Part shown: piece by piece, positions 7,945 to 16,191 of the stretch
Layout: every line of letters begins with the position of its first letter
Numbering within the stretch: the stretch's first letter is position 1
DNA from: an uncultured Aquimarina sp.
Lineage (GTDB): Bacteria; Bacteroidota; Bacteroidia; Flavobacteriales; Flavobacteriaceae
Assembly: GCF_947500065.1 (NCBI RefSeq)
Contig: NZ_CANMQT010000021.1
Span: 1 to 42,253 of the forward strand
DNA length: 42,253 nt
Reading direction: 5' to 3'
The notes under the pieces: generated by a model
Databases searched by the model: none
Seen by the model: only the letters and a program-made list of their open reading frames with translations
What the model was told of the DNA's origin: nothing
Position numbers and translations under genes: made by a program

Positions 7945-9306
7945 GTGAAGTACGCAAACAATATATTAGAAACCATAGGGGATACACCTATGGTTAAAAT
8001 GAATACTCTGGTAAAAGATGTTGATGCTCTTGTATTAGCAAAGTATGAGACATTTAATCCTGGAAACTCTGTAAAAGATCGAATGGCCCTAAAAATGGTT
8101 GAAGATGCTGAGGCAGATGGAAGATTAAAACCAGGAGGAACTATTATAGAAGGAACATCTGGAAATACCGGAATGGGACTTGCACTTGTTGCCATTGTAA
8201 AAGGATATAAGTTAATCTGTGTAATGGCTGACAAGCAATCCAAAGAAAAAATGGATATTCTACGCGCTGTTGGAGCCAAAGTAATGGTATGTCCAACTAA
8301 TGTGGAGCCTGATGACCCTAGATCTTATTATTCAGTTTCTAAAAGACTATCAGAAGAAACACCTAATTCTTGGTATGTCAATCAATATGATAATCCATCT
8401 AATGCAAAGGCACATTATGAGAGCACTGGTCCGGAAATATGGGAGCAGACAGATGGAAAAGTTACTCATTTCATTGTAGGAGTAGGAACTGGAGGGACGA
8501 TCTCTGGAGTAGGAAAATACCTAAAAGAAAAAAATCCTAATGTTAAGATATGGGGCATAGATACCTACGGTTCTGTATTTAAAAAATATCATGAAACCGG
8601 TGTGTTTGATGAAAATGAAGTGTATTCCTATATAACGGAAGGTATCGGAGAAGATATTTTACCAGAGAATGTGGATTTTTCTATTATTGATGGATTTACA
8701 AAAGTGACGGACAAAGATGCTGCAGTATATACTCAGAGACTTGCTAAAGAAGAAGGAATGTTTCTTGGGAATAGTGCAGGAGCTGCTCTTAAAGGGTTGT
8801 TGCAATTAAAAGAACATTTCAAGAAAGACGATGTAGTTGTAGTATTATTTCATGATCATGGAAGTCGTTATGTAGGTAAAATGTTTAATGATGATTGGAT
8901 GCGAGAACGAGGTTTTCTGGAAGAAGAAGTATCTACCGCAGTAGATTTAGTTAAAAATCACATAGAAAAACCTTTGGTAACCGTAAAAACAGAAGAACTG
9001 GTTTCTCATGCAATAGAGCGTATGCGTAAGTTTCAGATTTCTCAAATACCTGTTTTAGATAGTGAAGGTTTTGTAGGATCAGTAGATGAGAGTGCTTTAT
9101 TTACTGCATTTCTTGAAGATAAAAACACTGGTGATACTCCTATTAGAGAGATCATGAATGATCCTTTTCCTATTGTAAATGCCAATACATCTCTTGATGA
9201 AATATCAGGATTGATAAAAAATGGTAATCCAGCAGTTCTTGTGGCTTTAGAAAATGGAAAACATCATATTATCACAAAATACGATGTTATAAGCCATATA
9301 AAATAA
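7945..9306 (+). CDS. PLP-dependent cystathionine beta-synthase / cysteine synthase with CBS domain pair
   Basis: A 453-residue fold-type II PLP enzyme. The GTG at 7945 gives MKYANNILETIGDTP, the standard family N-terminus. Schiff-base Lys44 lies in NPGNSVKDRM; the PLP-phosphate and substrate loops are EGTSGNTGMG (69-78) and GVGTGGTISGVG; LGNSAGAAL follows near residue 275. Residues about 335-453 form a tandem CBS module (VSHAIERMRKFQISQIPVLD, then PIREIMNDPFPIV). This full catalytic-plus-CBS layout is that of cystathionine beta-synthase (serine + homocysteine), but O-acetylserine sulfhydrylase activity cannot be excluded. Cytoplasmic. It stands alone with its own promoter and a terminator behind it. 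Confidence 0.9.
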   Translation: MKYANNILETIGDTPMVKMNTLVKDVDALVLAKYETFNPGNSVKDRMALKMVEDAEADGRLKPGGTIIEGTSGNTGMGLALVAIVKGYKLICVMADKQSKEKMDILRAVGAKVMVCPTNVEPDDPRSYYSVSKRLSEETPNSWYVNQYDNPSNAKAHYESTGPEIWEQTDGKVTHFIVGVGTGGTISGVGKYLKEKNPNVKIWGIDTYGSVFKKYHETGVFDENEVYSYITEGIGEDILPENVDFSIIDGFTKVTDKDAAVYTQRLAKEEGMFLGNSAGAALKGLLQLKEHFKKDDVVVVLFHDHGSRYVGKMFNDDWMRERGFLEEEVSTAVDLVKNHIEKPLVTVKTEELVSHAIERMRKFQISQIPVLDSEGFVGSVDESALFTAFLEDKNTGDTPIREIMNDPFPIVNANTSLDEISGLIKNGNPAVLVALENGKHHIITKYDVISHIK

Positions 9307-9335
9307 ATTATCTATATTTATAACATATAGGGTGC

Positions 9336-9376
9336 CCCCTTTATTGGTTTTATACGCCAATATAGGGGTTGTTTTT
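9336..9376 (+). terminator. Intrinsic terminator of the CBS-domain synthase gene
   Basis: A 12-base arm (CCCCTTTATTGG, 9336-9347) pairs with 9357-9368 (CCAATATAGGGG, one mismatch), followed by TTGTTTTTA. It lies 29 bases after the stop codon. Confidence 0.75.
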
Positions 9377-9410
9377 ATACTCCAATCTGAATATATAGGT
9401 TGTTTTTACG
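9357..9410 (+). repeat. Two imperfect direct repeats upstream of the AraC gene
   Basis: Two units beginning CCAAT and ending GGTTGTTTTTA follow each other at 9357-9377 and 9382-9408. The first overlaps the terminator's 3' arm. They could be regulator binding sites or only terminator remnants; there is no direct evidence for a function. Confidence 0.4.
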
Positions 9411-9471
9411 CAACTTTATGATAAATTATCAATCTATATAAAGAGAAAGATTCATATAAAATCGTGGGGCT

Positions 9472-10452
9472 ATGCAAAAATATTCATTTGACTTTTCTGA
9501 TATAGATAAAATAAGGAGCTATTTTAGGTCCCAATTGGATCCAGAAGGGACTACCGATAGAATCTATTTTCCTCCTGAGATAGGAGAGGGGTATCTTAGT
9601 TATTATAAAATTTCTCCAGAGGTTTTTCTTTTTATAAATAACTATAAATCACATGTTGATATAGAATATGTAAGAGAACCAATAGAAGAAAAAGACATTA
9701 TTCTACATTTTAGAAAGTATGCTTTAGATCATCAAATAAAGAAAAGTGAAATAGTTAGCTCATATTCTGATAGTTATACACCTGGAAACATGAGATGCAT
9801 GGATGCGCGTCAGGGAGAGAGAGTATATATTACAAAAGGAGCTGAGGTAAAATCGATTATGATAGTACTTAAAAGTGAGTATATAAAACCCTATTTTCTT
9901 AAAAACAGTGATATGGCAGAGCGAGTAGATAGTTATATCAGATATTCTCATCAGCATATTAATAAATTTTATCTTTCCTATAAACAATCTGTACTTTTCG
10001 ATCAGATTGTTTCTCCTCGTATTAATAAGGTGGAAAACTACTTGTTTTTTATAGCTAGAGGAATTCGTTTGTTAGAAACCTTTTGGAAGGATGTCTTGAT
10101 GTGGGAAACGGAGAGTAATCCTTTTAATATTAATAGCTCACAAGTTGGTAATATATACAAGGTAAGTAATTATTTAAAACATAATTTGCACGAACCATTT
10201 GTTGGTGTAGATCAATTAGCATCTATGGCGCATATGAGTCGTACCAATTTCTTTAATATGTTTAAAGAAATTCACAACCAAACACCTTTAGAGTTTTTTA
10301 ATAACAAAAAACTAGAAAGCTCTTATAATATGATATTTACGGAAGGATTGTCCATTAAAGAGGTGATGAATAATCTGAATTATTCAAATTCTTCAAAATT
10401 TAAAAAAGCCTTTTTTAATAAGTTTGATGTGTATCCAGATGTACATATTTAG
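9472..10452 (+). CDS. AraC-family transcriptional regulator
   Basis: A 326-residue protein with an unrecognised N-terminal ligand or effector region (about 1-220) and a C-terminal AraC-type double helix-turn-helix (about 230-326). The first HTH is VDQLASMAHMSRTNFFNMFK; the second is LSIKEVMNNLNYSNSSKFKK, followed by FFNKFDVYPD, equivalent to the usual FKKxxGxxPxxYR end but stopping early at HI. The ATG follows an AT-rich leader with a TGATAAATTATCA palindrome at 9419-9431. Neighbours are not functionally linked, so the regulon is unknown; autoregulation through the repeats at 9357-9410 is possible. Family call is firm. Confidence 0.88.
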   Translation: MQKYSFDFSDIDKIRSYFRSQLDPEGTTDRIYFPPEIGEGYLSYYKISPEVFLFINNYKSHVDIEYVREPIEEKDIILHFRKYALDHQIKKSEIVSSYSDSYTPGNMRCMDARQGERVYITKGAEVKSIMIVLKSEYIKPYFLKNSDMAERVDSYIRYSHQHINKFYLSYKQSVLFDQIVSPRINKVENYLFFIARGIRLLETFWKDVLMWETESNPFNINSSQVGNIYKVSNYLKHNLHEPFVGVDQLASMAHMSRTNFFNMFKEIHNQTPLEFFNNKKLESSYNMIFTEGLSIKEVMNNLNYSNSSKFKKAFFNKFDVYPDVHI

Positions 10453-10480
10453 GAATACAATAAAATAGCTATAAAATAAA

Positions 10481-10507
10481 GATGGTCGTCAAAAAATGAC
10501 AACCATC
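10481..10507 (+). terminator. Hairpin after the AraC gene
   Basis: GATGGT-C-GTCA pairs with TGAC-A-ACCATC around an A5 loop (one mismatch), 28 bases after the AraC stop. The T-tract is better on the minus strand (TTTATTTTAT), so it may work in either direction. Confidence 0.5.
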
Positions 10508-10800
10508 TATAACCTAACACAAACTCAACTAAGCTTAGGATTTTGAAATCTTTATATATATTTTTTGAAATTATTTTCCCTATTTCATTAACAAAGTAAA
10601 GAAATGATATTATTGTAACAATTTCCATTAATACATAAAATCTTACCAATAGTACATTTTTGGCGTATTTAAGCATTTTTTAAGAATTATTAGCTGTAAA
10701 TGATACTATTTAAGGTGTAATAGTATGATTCTTAAGGGAGATTACGCCTTTTAAGGACATAAGTTATGGGGCTGGTGACTGATTTATTCTGTATAATAAT

Positions 10801-10827
10801 AAAGGGCTATTGTCTCAATAGCCCTTT
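10801..10827 (-). terminator. Strong intrinsic terminator of the metallopeptidase gene
   Basis: A perfect 12-bp stem (AAAGGGCTATTG with CAATAGCCCTTT, TCT loop) lies 36 bases beyond the stop of the minus-strand gene and is followed by a T-rich run on that strand. It could also stop plus-strand transcription coming from the AraC gene. Confidence 0.85.
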
Positions 10828-10862
10828 AAGAATAAATAATTCAACATTTTTACCGAGTATTA

Positions 10863-11702
10863 TTAATAAATTCTTCTAAGTCCAACTCTATCTTGTCTAA
10901 AGAAGTTTCCAGATTCATTGACTCTAAAACAAGCTCTCATTACGGAAGCTTGTGAATCGGTACTACCGTCGGTTCCTGGAATGAAAACAGCTCCAATACT
11001 TCCTGCACCTTCATTACCCTGTAAAAATGGAGGACAGGAACTGCGAGTTCCAAAATCTGAATGTCTAAGGCCAACGCAATGACCTAATTCATGAGTCATT
11101 AAATGCTCTATTGCACCTATAGGCAATGAAGAAGAACCGCCATCAATTTCTACTCGATTAAAAGGATTGCCGTTTCTAGGAAAACCAGCTACTCCTCCTT
11201 GACTATTAGATGAATTGCTGAATACAACAATATTTTTGCCTCCATTATTGTTTCCAAAAGATAATTCTAATCTAAATTTAAGATTAAGATTGTTGTAGTT
11301 AGCAACAGCTCTTCTAAGTCCTCTTCTTAAATTTCTATTAAGACTGCGCCCTCTAACAGTAATTACTCTTTGTCCATTATTAGGAACATTAACAAGATTG
11401 TTTGTTCGATATAACTTTTGTGTAATTTCATCTTCTGAAGAAGGAAGATCAGGCATGTTTTTTATATCATCATGAGATAAAAAAATGTCGTGAGATAGCC
11501 ATCCAAGTTCTTTGGTTCCGTCAGGTAATTCTTGAGTATAAGAGATAACACCGGTTGTATTAACACCTAATTTTTGAAGTTTAAGTAAAACTTCTGTTGG
11601 AACTTCCTGTGTGTTTTCTGATTCGATATCCTCGTTAGTTTGACAAGAATATAAGAATGTGGTTAATATCACTACGAGAGTGAAGGTTTTAAATGTTTTC
11701 AT
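10863..11702 (-). CDS. HEIGH-type (M57-like) metallopeptidase lipoprotein
   Basis: A 279-residue putative zinc protease of the dual-action HEIGH family. The signal peptide ends in a lipobox with Cys20 (TTFLYSC), so the mature protein is probably membrane-anchored. A polar propeptide-like region (about 21-100) precedes the catalytic domain. The zinc motif HELGHCVGLRHSDF has ligands His204, His208 and His214, catalytic Glu205 and a conserved Asp216. Upstream, RVITVRGRS and the Gly/Ser-rich VVFSNSSNSQGGVAGFP fit the family. Downstream RACFRVNESGNFFRQDRVGL corresponds to the region that usually holds the Met-turn (SVMRACF). It has its own terminator and no operon partners; the substrate is unknown. 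Confidence 0.87.
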   Translation of the reverse strand: MKTFKTFTLVVILTTFLYSCQTNEDIESENTQEVPTEVLLKLQKLGVNTTGVISYTQELPDGTKELGWLSHDIFLSHDDIKNMPDLPSSEDEITQKLYRTNNLVNVPNNGQRVITVRGRSLNRNLRRGLRRAVANYNNLNLKFRLELSFGNNNGGKNIVVFSNSSNSQGGVAGFPRNGNPFNRVEIDGGSSSLPIGAIEHLMTHELGHCVGLRHSDFGTRSSCPPFLQGNEGAGSIGAVFIPGTDGSTDSQASVMRACFRVNESGNFFRQDRVGLRRIY

Positions 11703-11931
11703 AAAAAATGATTTTGAATAAATAAATTGAGTTATAAGTTGAGTTGAATTATCTTTCTAAAATACGATTAATATTTTGATTATCAATATGTTGTGGCAGT
11801 AGTGTTTTTACGGTTTAAAAAGGATAATAGTTCCCAGTATTTTAATAATATGCAAAAGAGGGTAACATTTTAATTATTGATAACACATAACTATGGCGAT
11901 CAAGAAGGGTTTCCTAAAATTAATAATTAAT

Positions 11932-13224
11932 ATGAGTGAAGAGTTTTTGCATTACTTGTGGAAATATAAAAAAATCAATTTTTCAAACTTAAAAACGACA
12001 AGCCAACAATCCGTAGTTCTCCAGCGTATTGGAGATCATAATGAAATGAATTCTGGGCCAGATTTTTTTAATGCGCACCTAATGATTGATAATCAGAAAT
12101 GGGCAGGAAACGTTGAGATACATATAAAATCAAGTGATTGGTATGCGCATCACCACGAGAGTGATCCTGCTTATGATAATGTTATATTACATGTAGTATG
12201 GGAGGATGATATGGATGTTTTTAGAAAAGATAATTCCCAGATTCCTTCTTTACAACTTAAAGATTACATTGATAATACGTTACTTTTTCGGTATCAAAAG
12301 ATTTTTGAGAATAAAGAGGCTAGTTGGATTCAGTGTGAAAAACAACTTTCAGAAGTATCGGATTTTACAATTTCTAATTGGCAAGAAAGATTATATGTAG
12401 AAAGGTTAGAGGATAAATCTAAATTGATTGATGAATTATTAATAAATTCTTCTAATGACTGGGAAGCGGTATTGTTTAAGTTGTTATCAAAGAGTTTTGG
12501 TCTAAAAGTGAACAGCGATGCTTTTTTGAGCATGGCTAATTCTTTTGATTTCTCAATCCTTAGGAAAAGCAATACAAGTTTAGAGCAACTTGAAGCTTTG
12601 TTATATGGGCAAGCGGGTTTATTGTACTCTGATTCTAATATTGTATATGTTGAACAGCTTTTGAAGAAGTATGATTTTTTAAAAAATAAGTTTAAACTAG
12701 AAAATGACGGAGTATTCCCTTTTCAGTTTTTTAGATTACGTCCTCCTAATTTTCCAACAATTCGGATATCTCAGTTGGCAAACCTTTATTTTAAAAACAA
12801 ACAACTCTTTAATAAAATAATTCAGTATAATGATCTCTTGAAATTTTATGAACTATTTAATGTAAGTGCTAGTAATTTTTGGAAGACTCATTATACATTC
12901 AATAAAGGATCTTCTTTTGGAAAGAAAAATCTAACTAAGCCATTTATTCATTTGATTTTGATTAATGCTGTTATTCCTTTAAAATTTTTATATGCTAAAA
13001 GTCAAGGGAAAAATATTGAAGAAGAAATTTTTGGGTTAATATCACAATTACCAGCAGAAAAGAATACTATTATAGATCGATTTACCAGTTTAGGGGTACA
13101 TATAGAAGATGCGTTACACTCTCAATCTATGATCCAGCTTAAGAATAATTATTGTGATCAAAAAGGATGTCTAAAATGTTCGATTGGCAATTATTTATTG
13201 AATCAAGAGTGTAGTTTGGGATAA
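11932..13224 (+). CDS. DUF2851 family protein
   Basis: A 430-residue protein of the DUF2851 family, widespread in Bacteroidota and without a known function. I start it at the ATG at 11932 (MSEEFLHYLWKYKKINF), the usual family N-terminus; an upstream in-frame ATG at 11893 adds 13 atypical residues. Recognisable blocks are SGPDFFNAHLMIDNQKWAGN, VEIHIKSSDWYAHHHESD, YDNVILHVVWEDD, and a Cys-rich end CDQKGCLKCSIG that could bind a metal. No signal peptide or membrane segment. It heads a tight group with the PspC gene (17-base gap) and the K+ channel gene (2-base gap). Confidence 0.88.
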   Translation: MSEEFLHYLWKYKKINFSNLKTTSQQSVVLQRIGDHNEMNSGPDFFNAHLMIDNQKWAGNVEIHIKSSDWYAHHHESDPAYDNVILHVVWEDDMDVFRKDNSQIPSLQLKDYIDNTLLFRYQKIFENKEASWIQCEKQLSEVSDFTISNWQERLYVERLEDKSKLIDELLINSSNDWEAVLFKLLSKSFGLKVNSDAFLSMANSFDFSILRKSNTSLEQLEALLYGQAGLLYSDSNIVYVEQLLKKYDFLKNKFKLENDGVFPFQFFRLRPPNFPTIRISQLANLYFKNKQLFNKIIQYNDLLKFYELFNVSASNFWKTHYTFNKGSSFGKKNLTKPFIHLILINAVIPLKFLYAKSQGKNIEEEIFGLISQLPAEKNTIIDRFTSLGVHIEDALHSQSMIQLKNNYCDQKGCLKCSIGNYLLNQECSLG

Positions 13225-13241
13225 TATAATTATTTTGCATT

Positions 13242-13463
13242 ATGCTTTATAATCTAAGACAATTTTTAGAACGAAACGGATTTTATGTTTCCAGTAGGCT
13301 TGCAGATAGATTAGGAATGCGTGCTAAAAACGTGCGTTTGTTCTTTATTTATTTGACTTTTGCCACGGCAGGATTAGGTTTTGTTATGTATCTTAATCTG
13401 GCATTTTGGTTAAAACTAAAAGACTTAGTGTACACTAAAAGAACTTCAGTATTTGATTTGTAA
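13242..13463 (+). CDS. Small PspC-domain membrane protein
   Basis: A 73-residue protein resembling the PspC domain: an N-terminal segment with FYVSSRLADRLGMRAKNVRL, then a hydrophobic stretch (FFIYLTFATAGLGFVMYLNLAFWL, about 34-57). PspC proteins elsewhere take part in the envelope phage-shock response, but this short form lacks extra domains and its role is not known. It sits between DUF2851 and the K+ channel gene, which begins 2 bases after its stop, so co-translation with the channel is likely. Confidence 0.75.
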   Translation: MLYNLRQFLERNGFYVSSRLADRLGMRAKNVRLFFIYLTFATAGLGFVMYLNLAFWLKLKDLVYTKRTSVFDL

Positions 13464-13465
13464 GT

Positions 13466-14473
13466 ATGTTAAAATGGTTTAGATCTAAAATATATATAGC
13501 ATTAACCTTACTGATGACTGTGGTTGCGGTAGGAGTATTGGGTTTTCGTTTTTTTTCGGATTATTCTTGGATTGACGCCTTGTATATGACCGTTATCACC
13601 ATGTCTACAGTAGGTTTTGGAGAAGTGGAACCGTTAGATGATACTGCTAAATTGTTTACAGTTTTTTTGATTACAACTAGTGCGGTAATATTAGCATATT
13701 CCTTATCCGTAATTACTGAATATATTGTTGGGAAAAGTGATCCTCACCGAGTACAATATCGAAAATTGCAAAAAATGATACATAAATTAGAAAATCATAT
13801 AATCATTGTAGGCTACGGCCGTAATGGTAAACAGGCGGCAGATAAATTGTTGGCATATAATAAACCTTTTGTAATCGTAGAGAAAGACAAGAGTGTAATC
13901 GAAAAATATCAAAGCGATGAACTGTTCTTTTTAGAAGGCAATGCTACAGAAGATGAAGTGTTGATTCAAGCCGAAATCAGAAATGCATCTTGTTTGATTT
14001 GTACATTACCAGAAGATGCCGATAATCTGTTTATAGTGTTATCTGCCAGACAGATTAATAGAGATCTTAAGATTATTAGTAGAGCATCACAAGATACATC
14101 CTACAAGAAAATAAGACTTGCAGGTGCTGATAATGTAATTATGCCGGATAGAATAGGAGGTGATCATATGGCCTCCTTAGTAGTAGTACCTGATTTAATT
14201 GAATTTTTGGATAACCTTTCTATTGTTGGAAAAAAATCCATTAATATAGAAGAAGTATCTTTTGAAGATATGTTTGAGGATCAAAAGGAAAGAACTATAC
14301 GGACTATAGATATGAGATCAAGAACAGGATGTACAATAATCGGCTATAAATCTTCAGATGGTGAATATATTGTAAACCCAGAAGCCGATACAGTTTTAAA
14401 ACCTGGTTCTAAAGTGGTTGTTTTAGGTCGTCCAGAACAAGTCAACCAACTTAATAGAGAATTTAATATTTAA
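13466..14473 (+). CDS. Two-TM potassium channel with TrkA-N/TrkA-C (RCK) domains
   Basis: A 335-residue K+ channel subunit. The first helix (about 9-28), pore loop with selectivity filter TVGFGE (48-53) and second helix (about 62-84) form the membrane part. An RCK domain follows: TrkA_N with HIIIVGYGRNGKQAADKL (glycine-rich nucleotide-binding loop at 116-121, acidic residue at the end of the second strand in VIVEKD) and TrkA_C (about 255-335) ending LGRPEQVNQLNREFNI. It should gate K+ flux across the inner membrane in response to a nucleotide or ion ligand. Length is normal for this class. It is the last gene of the DUF2851-PspC group; the next gene is 98 bases on. Confidence 0.93.
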   Translation: MLKWFRSKIYIALTLLMTVVAVGVLGFRFFSDYSWIDALYMTVITMSTVGFGEVEPLDDTAKLFTVFLITTSAVILAYSLSVITEYIVGKSDPHRVQYRKLQKMIHKLENHIIIVGYGRNGKQAADKLLAYNKPFVIVEKDKSVIEKYQSDELFFLEGNATEDEVLIQAEIRNASCLICTLPEDADNLFIVLSARQINRDLKIISRASQDTSYKKIRLAGADNVIMPDRIGGDHMASLVVVPDLIEFLDNLSIVGKKSINIEEVSFEDMFEDQKERTIRTIDMRSRTGCTIIGYKSSDGEYIVNPEADTVLKPGSKVVVLGRPEQVNQLNREFNI

Positions 14474-14571
14474 GCTATTAAAAAAGATTTAATCGTTAAA
14501 TTATTGTAAACAACTGTTTTTTTTAGCATCTTGCTCACTTCTAAAAACTAAATTCAATTAACTCACACATT

Positions 14572-16173
14572 ATGAAGAGAATTCTTCTTTCAGTTTTAGC
14601 TCTCACAATTCCATTTATAACATTCGCACAAGAGACCACAGAAAAAGGTCTGGATCAAAAAATAGATGAAGCTTTTCAACCGGTTTCCGATTTTTTCTCG
14701 AATGTTATCTTTTTTGAGGTTTTCAGTGGGGCGCCATTTGTAATTATTTTATTGGTGCTAAGTGCCCTTTTCTTTACCATATATTTTGGTTTTCCTAATA
14801 TTCGATATTTTGCAAAAGCTATCAATGTGGTGCGAGGTAAGTATGATGATGTAGAAGAGCATAGTTTAGGAGATCCAGCTGCAGCTGTGGATGGAGATAT
14901 ACCTGATACTATAAGAGATGAAAGTAAAGATGGTGAGGTTTCTCACTTTCAGGCATTAGCAACAGCGGTTTCTGGAACTGTAGGTAATGGAAATATAGCA
15001 GGTGTTGCCTTAGCAATAGCATTAGGTGGTCCAGGAGCAACTTTTTGGATGATTATCTGTGGATTATTAGGAATGTCTACAAAGTTTGTTGAGTGTACCC
15101 TAGGTGTTCAATATAGAGATGTTGGAGAAGATGGGACTGTATATGGAGGTCCAATGTATTATCTAAGTAAAGGACTTAAAGAAAAAGGGTTTGCAGTATT
15201 AGGTAAAATTGCTGCAGTCATATTTGCTATATTCTGTATTGGTGGATCTTTTGGTGGTGGTAATGCAGCACAGTCTAATCAAGCAACCATTGTATTAAAA
15301 GAAATGCTTGGTTTGGAAAGCGCAGGAGCTGGAACAATCATAGGTGTTGTATTGGCAATTCTTGTAGGAATCATAATTATTGGAGGGATTAAGCGTATTG
15401 CTTCGGTTACTGAAAAAGTAGTCCCATTAATGGCAGTAATGTATATTATTGCTTGTTTGTATATTATTTTTAGTAATTTTTCATTTATAGATGATGCTAT
15501 AGGTATGATTGTTACAGAAGCTTTTAATCCTAAAGCAATAGGTGTTGGAGGTCTTATAGGAGTGCTCTTAGTAGGTTTTAAAAGAGCAGCTTTTTCTAAT
15601 GAAGCAGGAGCAGGATCTGCATCCATTGCGCATTCAGCTGTAAAAACAAAATATTCAGCTTCTGAAGGTTTGGTGGCATTGTTAGAACCATTTATAGACA
15701 CCGTGGTAATTTGTACAATGACCGCTTTGGTAATTATTATTTTTAATTCTGGAGGTGCTTTTCAGTATGGAGGAGATGGTAGTGGAGCTGTTTTAATAGA
15801 TGGAGTTTCTTATGAAGGAGCAGGTATTACTGCTCAAGCTTTCGGGAAGTTTATTCCTTATTCTGATATTTTCTTGACAATCGCAGTAGTATTATTTGCG
15901 GTATCTACTATGATATCTTGGTCGTATTATGGCTTGCAATCATGGAAATTCTTGTTCGGTAGAGGTAAAGCAGCTGATTTAACATACAAATTTTTATTTT
16001 TAACTTTTGTTGTGATTGGTGCAGCCGCAAGTATGAACTCTATTTGGGCATTCTCTGATGCGATGATATTTGCAATGGTTTTTCCGAATATGGTTGGATT
16101 GTTCTTTTTGTTTCCTGTAGTTAAAAAACAACTTGAAAGATATTTTGATGCAATAAAAGCTTCTAAAAATTAA
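14572..16173 (+). CDS. AGCS-family alanine/glycine:cation symporter
   Basis: A 533-residue polytopic inner-membrane symporter that imports alanine, glycine or a related amino acid with Na+ (or H+). Signature regions include TAVSGTVGNGNIAGVALAIA, then GGPGATFWMIICGLLGMSTK, FVECTLGVQYRD, YGGPMYYLSKGL, and FSNEAGAGSASIAHSA. About eleven hydrophobic helices are visible. Unusually for the core family, the N-terminus looks like a signal peptide (MKRILLSVLALTIPFITFAQE) followed by an acidic linker before the first helix of the family proper; a similar extension is common in Bacteroidota members as I know them. The gene's terminator (16205-16253) lies inside the next gene. Confidence 0.92.
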   Translation: MKRILLSVLALTIPFITFAQETTEKGLDQKIDEAFQPVSDFFSNVIFFEVFSGAPFVIILLVLSALFFTIYFGFPNIRYFAKAINVVRGKYDDVEEHSLGDPAAAVDGDIPDTIRDESKDGEVSHFQALATAVSGTVGNGNIAGVALAIALGGPGATFWMIICGLLGMSTKFVECTLGVQYRDVGEDGTVYGGPMYYLSKGLKEKGFAVLGKIAAVIFAIFCIGGSFGGGNAAQSNQATIVLKEMLGLESAGAGTIIGVVLAILVGIIIIGGIKRIASVTEKVVPLMAVMYIIACLYIIFSNFSFIDDAIGMIVTEAFNPKAIGVGGLIGVLLVGFKRAAFSNEAGAGSASIAHSAVKTKYSASEGLVALLEPFIDTVVICTMTALVIIIFNSGGAFQYGGDGSGAVLIDGVSYEGAGITAQAFGKFIPYSDIFLTIAVVLFAVSTMISWSYYGLQSWKFLFGRGKAADLTYKFLFLTFVVIGAAASMNSIWAFSDAMIFAMVFPNMVGLFFLFPVVKKQLERYFDAIKASKN

Positions 16174-16191
16174 GATTATTTGTTACCTTAT

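Larger units (their letters stand above)
10453..10862. other. 410-base gene-free region between convergent genes
   Basis: This AT-rich stretch holds a hairpin at 10481-10507 and a strong bidirectional terminator at 10801-10827. A 75-codon minus-strand frame overlaps the end of the AraC gene but has no family features. I see no RNA gene in the middle part (10510-10800). Confidence 0.6.

Noticed and set aside
7866..8279. 137-codon minus-strand frame over the CBS-domain synthase gene and its promoter
   Set aside because: It is antisense to a well-conserved enzyme and has no family features.
10449..10676. 75-codon minus-strand frame in the gene-free region after the AraC gene
   Set aside because: It overlaps the AraC stop, has no recognisable family or promoter, and looks like translated AT-rich DNA.
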